Below are positions 1 through 8,067 of a DNA stretch of 64,000 nt, one piece after another (positions within the stretch are counted from its first letter, which is position 1; the number at the start of each line of letters is the position of its first letter). The notes beneath the pieces were generated by a model, which did no database searches, was not told where the DNA came from, and saw only the letters and a program-made list of their open reading frames with translations. The position numbers and the translations under genes were made by a program. Source of the stretch: Lachnospiraceae bacterium (GTDB lineage Bacteria > Bacillota > Clostridia > Lachnospirales > Lachnospiraceae); contig JAAWNY010000005.1 of NCBI GenBank assembly GCA_022799175.1, positions 16,891-80,890 on the forward strand, read 5' to 3'.

Positions 1-742
1 TTGCACATTCCACATTTTCCATACCAGCTAGGCTCAGTCTCTCCTCCGTACAAGACAGAATCACCTTCATATCGCCAGAAGCAACCATAGCAGAAACCTC
101 AGCCGGACCCACACAAGCCAGATCCACATGTCCGCCGATCACATCTGCATTGAGCTGGGAACCTTCGGTATAGGCAACCGGTTCAACCGTACCGCCAAAA
201 CCAGCTTCCACACAAGCCGCATCCAGACCGGTAATAGTCATTACCCCACATTTAACCTTACCTGGATTTGCCGCGATATAATCGGTCAACTCCTGATAAT
301 TGTTGTACGGTGAGGAAGCGCCAGTCACAAAAATGTTACAGTCATGTACCATCTGACAAAGCGGATTGATCTTACCATACACGTCATAATCCGTAGCGCC
401 AGAAATCTGTGCCAGCATAGGAGACGGAGTACACATCAAATAGGTATAACCGTCTGCTGGCTGACTGCAGGCAAACTCCACACCCGTAACACCGCCTGCA
501 CCAGACTTATTATTTACCACCACCGAAACGCCAAGTTCCTTCTCCAGTGCGGTGGCAAATGTTCTGACCGTGGTATCGGCGCCGCCGCCTGTGCCCCAGG
601 GACAAATAATCTCAACCTTCCGCTCCCACTTCCACTCTCCATTGTCCGCCGCCTTAGAGCCGGAACCAGAATTACCACAACCAGCCAAAGTCGTAATCGC
701 CAGTGCAGATACCATAGTCAATGCCAACCACCTTTTCTTCAT
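1..742 (-). CDS. TctC-family tricarboxylate transporter substrate-binding protein (3' end off window)
   Basis: The first 247 residues of an extracytoplasmic substrate-binding lipoprotein of the tripartite tricarboxylate transporter (TTT/Bug) family. The signal peptide ends in a lipobox (TTLAGC), followed by a Ser/Gly-rich linker. The family signature IICPWGTGGGADTTVR and the VNNKSGAGG stretch, typical of carboxylate-binding Bug proteins, are both visible. The ATG at 742 follows an aaaggagaa ribosome site, and a consensus promoter lies about 70 bases upstream. The gene runs off the left edge. The membrane subunits TctB and TctA would be expected further left but cannot be seen. The ligand is unknown, probably a di- or tricarboxylate. 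Confidence 0.9.
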   Translation of the reverse strand, partial: MKKRWLALTMVSALAITTLAGCGNSGSGSKAADNGEWKWERKVEIICPWGTGGGADTTVRTFATALEKELGVSVVVNNKSGAGGVTGVEFACSQPADGYTYLMCTPSPMLAQISGATDYDVYGKINPLCQMVHDCNIFVTGASSPYNNYQELTDYIAANPGKVKCGVMTITGLDAACVEAGFGGTVEPVAYTEGSQLNADVIGGHVDLACVGPAEVSAMVASGDMKVILSCTEERLSLAGMENVECA

Positions 743-807
743 ACTCTCATTCTCCTTTTTTTATTTTGCCTGTTTTTCTTATTCTCTCAAACAGGTTGAT
801 AGCTCTT

Positions 808-836
808 ATTATAACCACTTTCCAGAAAAATGGCAA
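808..836 (-). promoter_or_regulatory. Promoter of the TctC-type gene
   Basis: On the minus strand, a -35 TTGCCA (836-831) and a -10 TATAAT (813-808) are separated by exactly 17 bases, about 70 bases upstream of the start codon. Apart from this promoter and the terminator at 942-1006, I see nothing else in the gene-free stretch 743-1049. Confidence 0.7.
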
Positions 837-941
837 GTGGTTTTTGTATATTTTTTACATTTTTTCTTCAATTTTCACCTTTATAATTGTGCACTTATAC
901 TATATATAACAAAAAACCTATGCATCAAAACCTTGACATAT

Positions 942-1006
942 AAAAAAGAAGCTGTCAAAAGCTAATACTTATCTAAATAGCATTGGCTTTTGGCAGCTTC
1001 TTTTTT
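942..1006 (-). terminator. Rho-independent terminator after the NlpC/P60 gene
   Basis: The arms gaagctgtcaaaagc and its near-complement (one mismatch) enclose a 21-base A/T-rich loop. T-runs lie on both sides, so it can work in both directions. For the minus-strand hydrolase gene ending at 1050 the hairpin is followed by six U. Confidence 0.8.
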
Positions 1007-1049
1007 TCTATCTTGTGCAAACTATTTTATTCCTTGTTACCCTATGTTT

Positions 1050-2693
1050 TTAATTTAAAAATCTGCGTATCGTCTTCGGTCTTCGGTAATTCCAAGTAGA
1101 AATCTTGATGCCGCTCCGACGGCTGGCCGCATGTACAATCTGACCATTACCAATATACATCGCCACATGATTCACCACGCCACTACTGTTAGTATAGAAA
1201 ATCAAATCGCCTGGCAACATCTCACTTGAAGTGACTGCTCGCCCTGCTTTGGCCTGTTCTCTGGAGGTTCTAGGAAGACTCACGCCAGCCGCATTTCGCA
1301 ATACATATTGCACAAATCCGGAACAGTCCGCCCCCGTATTGGGATTCGTACCACCCCAGACATAACGGTTGCCAACAAATTGCAAAGCATAATTAACCAC
1401 CTTACTGCGCAAAGCCGCCTGCTGGTTAGCACGTTCCTCCACCGGTGAAAATTTAATCGCCTCAGTCAGAGCATAGCGCACTTCCACATTATTATCCCTG
1501 GTAGCAATAAATGCTTTGTCCGAAGATTCTCCATCCTCACTGTCACCGGTATCCAGCTCGATCTGAACCCAGCCGTCCAACTGATCCAGGACCATATAAC
1601 GATCTTCTTTCGATATCTGTGTCCAAATCCTAGCGCTTGTGGTGGGTTCCGAACGAACATTTAAACGATCTGTATTTACAATCGCCATCAGGGTTGCCGA
1701 CTCCAACGCCAGATCCCTCGCCTCCTGCCCAACTGCCACATACTCAGACTCTGCTGTAATATAACCAGTAATCGGACCGGATTTCACCTTATACCAACCA
1801 TCCAAAGTCTCAAGGATCTCTCCTGCCGCCTTACCAGGAAATTTACCAATAATATTTGTATCATTCTCTGTACTAGGACTACTCCGGATATTCAGATAGC
1901 TGTCAACCTTGGAAATCACCAAATGATCATACTGATTCAGTGCCATAGCCCGCAAATCTAGCTTCCTTGCTTCATTCAACGCATACTTTACCGTCACATA
2001 ATCTGCTGAAATATAGCCTTCCTCAATCCGAATCCAGCCTTCCAACTCTTCCAGCACCGGATACCGCTCATGAATCAGTGCTTGAGCCACGACATTCGTC
2101 GCATCTTCCTTATTGGGCTCCGAACGGATATTCAGCTTTTCCGTGTTGACTTCCGCCATCTGCCCCACCTGAGCCAAGGCTTCTTCACGTGCCTCCGGAC
2201 CACGGATCACATAGCGATTGTGAATATATCCCTCAATCCCGCCGGAAGTGATATGGCACCATTCTCCCTCTGTATCAAGAATCTCACAAGCGCTGTTTTG
2301 CTGCAGCTTGCCGATGATCTTGCCATTCGACCCCGGCGTCTCCCGAACGTTCAGATAGCCAGCTACCTGCACAAGTCCCAAATTTTCATAGCTTTCAATA
2401 ACCGCCTGCTTCTCTCTCAATAACTCTTGACGCTGCAGCTCTTCTTCCGACAACGTAGATTCGATAAACATCGTGGTCTCTGGAATCGATTCCTGCTGCA
2501 CAGCCAAGGCTTCCTGTTCCTCGGCAGACTGACGGTTGAGCAAAGCACGGCCCAAAAATGTGGCAGAAAGCAGAACCACCACACCAGCTGCTAGCAAGAG
2601 ATAGCGTTGATCCAAAAAGCGGTTTTTTCTTTTGCGAGATCGATTGGAAAACTTTATATGCTCTCTAGAACGATACTTTTTTTTATTCGGCAT
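1050..2693 (-). CDS. SH3-domain NlpC/P60 cell-wall hydrolase
   Basis: A 547-residue surface peptidoglycan hydrolase, probably a gamma-D-glutamyl-diamino acid endopeptidase. A basic N-terminus (MPNKKKYRSREH) precedes one membrane anchor at about residues 31-49. Four bacterial SH3-type repeats follow at roughly 105-410, each with a LNIRS/LNVRS motif. The C-terminal NlpC/P60 domain (about 430-547) has the catalytic Cys in GADCSGF, the His in VNHVAMYIG and a downstream HAAS motif. The SH3 repeats probably bind the wall and position the enzyme. The gene stands alone between two terminators. The family call is firm; the exact bond cut is inferred. Confidence 0.93.
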   Translation of the reverse strand: MPNKKKYRSREHIKFSNRSRKRKNRFLDQRYLLLAAGVVVLLSATFLGRALLNRQSAEEQEALAVQQESIPETTMFIESTLSEEELQRQELLREKQAVIESYENLGLVQVAGYLNVRETPGSNGKIIGKLQQNSACEILDTEGEWCHITSGGIEGYIHNRYVIRGPEAREEALAQVGQMAEVNTEKLNIRSEPNKEDATNVVAQALIHERYPVLEELEGWIRIEEGYISADYVTVKYALNEARKLDLRAMALNQYDHLVISKVDSYLNIRSSPSTENDTNIIGKFPGKAAGEILETLDGWYKVKSGPITGYITAESEYVAVGQEARDLALESATLMAIVNTDRLNVRSEPTTSARIWTQISKEDRYMVLDQLDGWVQIELDTGDSEDGESSDKAFIATRDNNVEVRYALTEAIKFSPVEERANQQAALRSKVVNYALQFVGNRYVWGGTNPNTGADCSGFVQYVLRNAAGVSLPRTSREQAKAGRAVTSSEMLPGDLIFYTNSSGVVNHVAMYIGNGQIVHAASRRSGIKISTWNYRRPKTIRRFLN

Positions 2694-2807
2694 GTTTTTT
2701 CTCCTTGGAGTAAAGAGGATTCAAATATGGAGATTGTACCACATTTTTCTTCTATTTTCGATACTGTAATGAAAAAAAACATAAAACAAATTATTAAAAT
2801 TCTATTA

Positions 2808-2842
2808 CAAAACGTGACAGCCCGGCCAATCGGAACTGTCAC
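2808..2842 (-). terminator. Terminator after the chromate-transporter pair
   Basis: A perfect GTGACAG/CTGTCAC stem with an inner CCG/CGG pairing, followed on the minus strand by gttttgtaat. It sits 20 bases past the stop codon at 2862. The U-tract is short, so it may be leaky toward the hydrolase gene. Confidence 0.55.
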
Positions 2843-2861
2843 CGCCAAACTACTGATTCAA

Positions 2862-3392
2862 TTATCCTAAAATAAGCCCCAGCACTGCCGCAAACAATAT
2901 GGTCTTTGGTATGGAAAACTTTCCCTTAATCAATACGCTCCCACTAATCAGCGCAATCCCTATTTGTTTCCAGGCAATCATTCCATTTCCCGGCAAAAAG
3001 GTCGTGATTCCCAAGGTAACAGCAGCAGCAGCTAACATCCCCATACTAGCCGGACGCACTCCCCGCATAGCGCTTTCTAAAAATTTATTCCCCTTGAGAC
3101 GAAAAATAAAATGTGCCGCCGCCATAGAAAGCGTCAAAGATGGCATCATCACTCCCAGACTTGCACACAATGCACCAGATATGCCTGCCGCGCGCAATCC
3201 AACAAAAGTTGCACAATTGATTCCTAACGATCCTGGTGTCATCTCGGCAACGGCTACAATGTCCATAACTTCGGATGCCGTCATCCAGCCATATTTTAGA
3301 ACTTCATCATTGATTACGGGAATCATAGTCATGCCGCCAAAACTACAGAAACCAATTTTCATAAATGATAAAAACAGCCTAAGATACGTCAT
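2862..3392 (-). CDS. chrA: Chromate transporter family protein, second half of a split pair
   Basis: A 176-residue polytopic membrane protein of the CHR family. The N-terminal KIGFCSFGGMTMIPVI motif and the AEMTPGSLGINCATFVG segment are the family's conserved FGG and PG blocks. It overlaps the 3' end of the upstream CHR gene by 14 bases, so the two are translated together. They probably form a heterodimer, as short-chain ChrA pairs in Firmicutes do. CHR proteins export chromate in some bacteria, but chromate resistance is not established for this clade and the real anion may differ. Gene symbol by family only. Confidence 0.85.
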   Translation of the reverse strand: MTYLRLFLSFMKIGFCSFGGMTMIPVINDEVLKYGWMTASEVMDIVAVAEMTPGSLGINCATFVGLRAAGISGALCASLGVMMPSLTLSMAAAHFIFRLKGNKFLESAMRGVRPASMGMLAAAAVTLGITTFLPGNGMIAWKQIGIALISGSVLIKGKFSIPKTILFAAVLGLILG

Positions 3393-3936
3393 CTGGAATC
3401 TCTCCTCTCCATATCAGAATCCCGGCCACAAGAGCTGCCACGACTACCAAAAGTTTATTCACTCCCGTCAAAACACAAACCAGAAAAGAAAGAACCAGAA
3501 TTCCATAAGAGGAACGCCCCTGAATCGCTGTCTTTTTCAGTTTCAAACAGGCACTGATGATAATCGGTATCACTACGCTACGCACCCCGTTTAAAATTCG
3601 CTCCACATAAATATTATCCCGCAATGATGAATAAAAATACGTCACCACAGCAATTGCCATCAGAGCCGGCGTTGAAAGTCCCACCGCTGCTGCCACAGCT
3701 CCCGGTACCCCTGCCATTGCATATCCGCAGAATACGGACATATTAATAATCATCACCCCAGGAAAAGATTTTGCCAGAGACATATAATCCACCACCTGCT
3801 CTTCGGTCATCCAGTGCTTCCTATCTACAAATTCATTTTGCATCTGAGCAATGATACTCCATCCTCCGCCAAAGGTAAACAGTCCAATTTTTGCCATAAC
3901 ATAAAATATTGTACATAATTTTTTAAATTTCTTCAT
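3379..3936 (-). CDS. chrA: Chromate transporter family protein, first half of a split pair
   Basis: A 185-residue CHR-family membrane protein with the motifs KIGLFTFGGGWSIIAQM and KSFPGVMIINMSVFCG, paired with the gene just downstream. The reading frame stays open up to a TTG at 4017, but that TTG is the first base of a consensus -35 box. The transcript therefore starts inside the longer frame, and the ATG at 3936 (MKKFKKLC) is the best start, with AGGAG 13 bases upstream. The function of the pair, presumably anion transport, is inferred from the family. Confidence 0.83.
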   Translation of the reverse strand: MKKFKKLCTIFYVMAKIGLFTFGGGWSIIAQMQNEFVDRKHWMTEEQVVDYMSLAKSFPGVMIINMSVFCGYAMAGVPGAVAAAVGLSTPALMAIAVVTYFYSSLRDNIYVERILNGVRSVVIPIIISACLKLKKTAIQGRSSYGILVLSFLVCVLTGVNKLLVVVAALVAGILIWRGEIPDDVS

Positions 3937-3988
3937 TGGAAAGTCCCTGCTCCTTTTTATTTCCTTTCCATATTTCCCATTATTTTTA

Positions 3989-4017
3989 ATCATAGTATTC
4001 TTTTTCCATAAGGTCAA
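3989..4017 (-). promoter_or_regulatory. Promoter of the chrA pair
   Basis: The -35 is TTGACC (4017-4012), the spacer is 17 bases and the -10 is TATGAT (3994-3989), on the minus strand. This places the first gene's start downstream of the longest open frame. Confidence 0.72.
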
Positions 4018-4207
4018 GTATCAAAAAACCTATAGCCACTATAACATCAACATAATGGGACTTCACAAAATATTCATAGTCTAAACAAAATTTAATAAAA
4101 AATAAATAGTTTTTTCGCTTCGTTTGTAGTAAACTTTTGTTTGCAGCAATCGTTTTCCTTCTGGAAACGACTATCAGTAAATTTCACAAGAGGAGTGATT
4201 CACAATT

Positions 4208-5038
4208 ATGAAAAAAACAATATTAGCTATGGCCATGTTTGCCATCATGCTTGGCACTGCTGCCTGTTCTTCCAAAAAGCAGGACGTTACCACCACGGCT
4301 GCCACCACCGAGGCCACCTCAGAATCTACTACAGAGGAAGAATCCGAGTCCACGAAAGAGGATGCGAATGAAGAAGTGGAAGAAGACTTTATGACTGGTG
4401 AAATCACCGCTATCAACGGCGATATTCTGACTGTCAAAAGTGATGACGATGACAGCGAAAAAAACTACGATCTTTCCCAGGCAGAAGTTACCCAAGAATT
4501 TCCTTTCTCGGAAGGAGACTTAGTAGAGATTACTTTCCCCTATGAAACTACCAAAGATCCGATCCCGGTAATTGCATTAGATGTTTTAGAATCTGTCATC
4601 GGCATGAATACCGATCCTTCTGCTGTTGGCAAGATCACAGAAGCTACCGATACGACTCTCACTTTGGAATTAGAAGATGGGGAAAGCTATACGATCAGTA
4701 TCGCCAATGCCTATATCGTAGCTCAGAACGGAATTTCTGTTGACAAAGAAGCCACTGTCACTTACATCGGAGATTTGGACGATGATGCCATGGCAACCAA
4801 AGTGATTATGGAAGATTCCTATGACACTGCCGAAGCCGATCTCAATGCTTTTGTCGGTAAAGTAGTGCAAAAAGAGGAAAACAATATTGTACTGGAATCC
4901 GCAGAAGGAGACTTCTTTACCTTTGTATCAAATGATCTGGATTTCTCAGAATATAACAATGGTGATACCTTGCAGATCTTCTATACCGGCACAATCACAG
5001 AAAAAGAAATCGCTGCTGAAAAAATAGAAAAAAAATAA
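4208..5038 (+). CDS. Acidic lipoprotein of unknown function
   Basis: A 276-residue secreted lipoprotein: signal peptide with lipobox LGTAAC, then a Thr/Glu/Ser-rich acidic linker (about residues 28-60). The rest appears to be three short beta-rich repeats that each begin with a G-x-I/V-x-(A/Q) stretch (TGEITAINGDILTV, VGKITEATDTTLTL, VGKVVQKEENNIVL). Such repeats suggest small OB- or barrel-like modules. I do not recognise a named family. The ribosome site is agaggag. It is one of few plus-strand genes here and stands alone, with a terminator at 5051-5104. It is probably anchored on the outer face of the membrane; ligand or partner unknown. Confidence 0.85.
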   Translation: MKKTILAMAMFAIMLGTAACSSKKQDVTTTAATTEATSESTTEEESESTKEDANEEVEEDFMTGEITAINGDILTVKSDDDDSEKNYDLSQAEVTQEFPFSEGDLVEITFPYETTKDPIPVIALDVLESVIGMNTDPSAVGKITEATDTTLTLELEDGESYTISIANAYIVAQNGISVDKEATVTYIGDLDDDAMATKVIMEDSYDTAEADLNAFVGKVVQKEENNIVLESAEGDFFTFVSNDLDFSEYNNGDTLQIFYTGTITEKEIAAEKIEKK

Positions 5039-5050
5039 AATCAGCCATTC

Positions 5051-5104
5051 AAAAAACAGTCATCCCGCAGAAAATCAATCTTTGCAGGATGACTGTTTTT
5101 TATT
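5051..5104. terminator. Bidirectional terminator between convergent genes
   Basis: The arms aaaaacagtcatcc and ggatgactgtttttt flank a 20-base loop, with A/T runs at both feet. It serves the lipoprotein gene (plus) and the cytidylate-kinase-like gene (minus). Confidence 0.85.
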
Positions 5105-5138
5105 TGTCTTGTTTTAAAATTGTCCCATACCTTCTCAA

Positions 5139-5786
5139 TTATCCCAGTTCATATCCAACCATCTGTATATATGTCTTAATCAATTCCACAATCTGCTCAA
5201 ATTCCAGCCGGCTGGCATTGATTGGCAAATCATAGTTCTCCATATCTTCCCATTCTTTTCCGGTAAAATAGTGATGATACTCCCGGCGTTGTTTGGTAAT
5301 GCGGTTCAACTTAGCCAATGCCTCTTTGGTATCTGTGATACCATCCACTTCCATCGTCCGACGAATGCAAGTATCTAAGTCAGCATAGACAAAGATCTTG
5401 ATCAAATCCTCTTTCCCTGCCGATTCCAATACAAAATCCGCACAGCGTCCCACGATCACGCACGATTCCGTATTCGCTAACTCTCGAATCACTTCTGACT
5501 GAAATTTGAATAAATTTTCTGGCGACGTTACATCCCCGGCAGTTTTTGGCGCTCCTGTAGGCGCATGACGCATCCCGCCTACAATTCGGCGCAGCAAATT
5601 ATTTCCTGCTTTCTCATCCGCCAGGCGGAAATACTGCTCTCCTACCGCACTCCTTTCTGCCGTCATACGGAGAATCTCATCATCATAAAAAGGAATCCCC
5701 AACTCCTTTGCCAGCAATTTTCCTACAATCCTTCCCCCACTGCCATACTGTCTTTCAATGGTTATCACCAGCTTACTCTTATCCAT
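5139..5786 (-). CDS. Cytidylate kinase-like family protein
   Basis: A 215-residue P-loop kinase-like protein of the cytidylate-kinase-2 family. The motif ITIERQYGSGGRIVGK near the N-terminus replaces the usual GxxGxGK loop in this family, and PFYDDEIL follows. The start at 5786 (MDKSKLV) is set by AAGGAGG seven bases upstream; the open frame continues 30 codons further without support. A consensus promoter lies at 5902-5930. True CMP kinase activity is doubtful: these proteins are common next to unrelated genes in Clostridia and their substrate is not settled. No operon partner. Confidence 0.8.
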   Translation of the reverse strand: MDKSKLVITIERQYGSGGRIVGKLLAKELGIPFYDDEILRMTAERSAVGEQYFRLADEKAGNNLLRRIVGGMRHAPTGAPKTAGDVTSPENLFKFQSEVIRELANTESCVIVGRCADFVLESAGKEDLIKIFVYADLDTCIRRTMEVDGITDTKEALAKLNRITKQRREYHHYFTGKEWEDMENYDLPINASRLEFEQIVELIKTYIQMVGYELG

Positions 5787-5901
5787 AAAACAACCTCCTT
5801 CCAGAAACGCCTGTTGCATCATCTCTGTTGTGATTATACTATGAGGAAGCTTGCTGATGCCCACATAAGTCATCAACTTTCGCTTCGCTTTTGCTGATGA
5901 T

Positions 5902-5930
5902 ATTATACCACAAAATTCCTACTTATGCAA
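5902..5930 (-). promoter_or_regulatory. Promoter of the cytidylate-kinase-like gene
   Basis: -35 TTGCAT (5930-5925), 17-base spacer, -10 TATAAT (5907-5902). The leader of about 110 bases includes a possible tcatca/tgatga hairpin just after the start of transcription. Confidence 0.68.
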
Positions 5931-5943
5931 AAAAGTTCTCCCA

Positions 5944-6266
5944 GCATACCTCATGTCATTTATAATAAGGAAACGAGAAAATCAGCCAAGAAAGAGGGGA
6001 GAGAAACAATAGAAAATAGTCTGTGAATTTTGACTTTGCAGAGATTTAGAAGTCCTTAAATCCCTGAATTTAGCGTTGAAACGAAAATATACACTGTCTG
6101 AGCAAAGCGAGTTTGTATATTTTCGTTTCGCTTTTAGCAAAAGTCAGGGGTTTTAGGAATTCTTAATCTCGAAACCGAAAAAGGAACAGACCATTTTCTA
6201 TTGCTTCTCTCCCTTCTTTCTTGGCGTACCTTTTATCACTACTTATCCAAATGACATTAGGGCATC
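5944..6266. repeat. Long imperfect palindrome (about 323 bp) in a gene-free gap
   Basis: The whole interval between the cytidylate-kinase-like promoter and the ABC ATPase gene folds back on itself. The central arms GAAACGAAAATATAC (6078-6092) and GTATATTTTCGTTTC (6115-6129) pair perfectly around a 22-base loop. The outer arms 5985-6024 and 6187-6225 match over about 39 bases with a few mismatches, and cctcatgtcattt (5949-5961) pairs with its partner at 6249-6261. There is no open frame of note and no terminator-like T-run. It could be a non-autonomous mobile palindrome or a long structured RNA. Confidence 0.85.
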
Positions 6267-6276
6267 CTTTTTACCT

Positions 6277-7074
6277 TTATTTCGCCAGTATCATTCTGTC
6301 ATTGGCAAACGCACCGCCGCTAGCCTCTGCAAACTTATGCAACAAATCTTCCACGGTCAATCGTTTCTTTTCTTCTCCAGCCACATCATAGATAATCTGC
6401 CCTTCATTCATCATAATCAGACGATTGCCAATTTGAATCGCATCTTTCATATTGTGAGTAATCATCAACGTTGTTAAATGATCCTGATTCACTATAGTTT
6501 CTGTTGTTTCCAGTACCTTGGCCGCTGTCTTCGGATCCAATGCTGCTGTGTGCTCATCCAAAAGCAAAAGCTTCGGTTTTTCCAACGTCGCCATCAGAAG
6601 AGTCAGCGCCTGCCGCTGGCCTCCGGAAAGTAATCCTACTTTTGAAGTCAGGCGATTCTCCAAACCCAAATTTAACTTCGCCAGCAAATCCCGATATAAC
6701 TTTCTCTCGCTGTTTACAATCCCTGATTTCAAGGTTCTCCTATGACCTCGGCGCAACGCCAGAGCCAGATTTTCTTCAATCCCCATAGTAGCTGCTGTGC
6801 CATTCATTGGATCCTGAAATACTCTCCCCAAAAAAGCTGCTCGTTTATGTTCTGGCAGTTTCGTCACATCCATACCATCAATAATAATTTGCCCCTCATC
6901 TACCTGCCAGGTACCGGCAATCGCATTTAATAATGTAGATTTGCCCGCTCCATTGCCACCAATCACGGTTACAAAATCCCCGTCAGCCAAGGTTAAACTC
7001 AATCCTCGGAGCGCTTGTTTCTCATTCACAGTTCCCGGATTGAATGTTTTAGATATATTTTTTACCACCAGCAT
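6277..7074 (-). CDS. ABC transporter ATP-binding protein (COG2984-type system)
   Basis: A 265-residue ABC ATPase with Walker A GGNGAGKST, signature LSGGQRQA, Walker B LLLLDEH and the switch His in MITHNMKDA. It powers import through the permease encoded just upstream: the permease stop and this start share one base (TGATG), so translation is coupled. Together with the downstream-numbered permease and lipoprotein genes it forms a three-gene importer of the COG1101/COG4120/COG2984 group, which includes TrpXYZ tryptophan importers. No T-box or other amino-acid leader is visible, so the ligand stays open. Confidence 0.92.
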   Translation of the reverse strand: MLVVKNISKTFNPGTVNEKQALRGLSLTLADGDFVTVIGGNGAGKSTLLNAIAGTWQVDEGQIIIDGMDVTKLPEHKRAAFLGRVFQDPMNGTAATMGIEENLALALRRGHRRTLKSGIVNSERKLYRDLLAKLNLGLENRLTSKVGLLSGGQRQALTLLMATLEKPKLLLLDEHTAALDPKTAAKVLETTETIVNQDHLTTLMITHNMKDAIQIGNRLIMMNEGQIIYDVAGEEKKRLTVEDLLHKFAEASGGAFANDRMILAK

Positions 7075-7997
7075 CAGCTCTTCCCTCCTTTTTTCACCGG
7101 CTTAGAAAAATACCGGTCCTTCCAGGTAGGAATCGCCAGGAAAATCGCCACCACTACCGCTGACAACAGCTTTAGCAGATCGGTATCGATTCCCATCCAG
7201 ATCACAAACTGTAATACTAAATAATAAATGATCGATCCCAGCACCACCCCCAGTAACCGAAAACCAAAATTATGAAATATCCTGCCAAAAACCGCCTCGC
7301 CAATGATCACGGCTGCTAAACCGATAACGATAGCGCCCCGTCCCATATTGATATCTGCAAATCCCTGATACTGCGCCAATAGCGCACCAGAAAGGGCCAC
7401 TAAACCATTGGAAATCATCAACCCCAGCACTCGGTTCAAACTTGTATTAATTCCCTGAGCTCGGGCCATCTTATCATTACAGCCGGTTGCCCGTAAAGAA
7501 CATCCCAACTCTGTTCCAAAAAACCAATAAAGAAATACAATCAATACAATAATGAGTATCGCCACAATCACAATCGTGTTTTTATAAAAGGGAACATTTT
7601 TTGTAAAACGCAACGAAACCAGCAGATCAAATTTATCTACATTAATCGCCTGGTTCGCTTTTCCCATTGTTTTCAAATTAGTCGAATACAGTCCCAACTG
7701 TGTCAGAATTCCTGCCAGAATAGCCGGAATCCCCATAAAAGTATGCAAAAGACCCGTAGCCAGTCCGGACACCATTCCCGCTAGCAGAGCGCCAAATAAT
7801 GCTGCCCATACATTATATCCACTCAACATCAGCATAATGCAGACCGCACCTCCGGTACAGAGTGAGCCGTCTACGGTCAGATCCGCAATATCCAGAATCC
7901 GATAGGTGAGATACACCCCAATTGCCATAATTCCCCATATTAACCCCTGAGCCACCGCTCCAGGCAGTGCGTTCAATAAACTTATCATATTTTTCAT
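7074..7997 (-). CDS. ABC transporter permease (COG4120 type)
   Basis: A 307-residue permease of the BPD_transp_2 type (LivH/RbsC-like fold) with about eight to nine membrane spans and the conserved segment ISNGLVALSGALLAQYQGFAD. It lies 70 bases behind the binding-protein gene and runs into the ATPase gene with a one-base overlap. The family moves amino acids, nucleosides or related small molecules. As the only permease in the operon it would act as a homodimer. Confidence 0.9.
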   Translation of the reverse strand: MKNMISLLNALPGAVAQGLIWGIMAIGVYLTYRILDIADLTVDGSLCTGGAVCIMLMLSGYNVWAALFGALLAGMVSGLATGLLHTFMGIPAILAGILTQLGLYSTNLKTMGKANQAINVDKFDLLVSLRFTKNVPFYKNTIVIVAILIIVLIVFLYWFFGTELGCSLRATGCNDKMARAQGINTSLNRVLGLMISNGLVALSGALLAQYQGFADINMGRGAIVIGLAAVIIGEAVFGRIFHNFGFRLLGVVLGSIIYYLVLQFVIWMGIDTDLLKLLSAVVVAIFLAIPTWKDRYFSKPVKKGGKS

Positions 7998-8021
7998 CCC
8001 TTGTTCTGCAAGAATTGGTTA

Positions 8022-8061
8022 GAGCAGCGGGAAAGATGAAAACTTTCCCGCTGCTGTTTTT
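8022..8061 (-). promoter_or_regulatory. Intercistronic stem-loop between binding protein and permease genes
   Basis: Perfect 13-base arms agcagcgggaaag/ctttcccgctgct lie 7 bases past the binding-protein stop codon. On the transcribed (minus) strand no U-run follows the hairpin, so it is unlikely to stop transcription fully. It fits an mRNA-stabilising hairpin that keeps the binding-protein message in excess over the permease message. Confidence 0.6.
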
Positions 8062-8067
8062 TAAGCA

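Noticed and set aside
3937..4017. Longer start for the first chrA gene
   Set aside because: Its TTG is the -35 box of the promoter, so the extension would not be transcribed in full.
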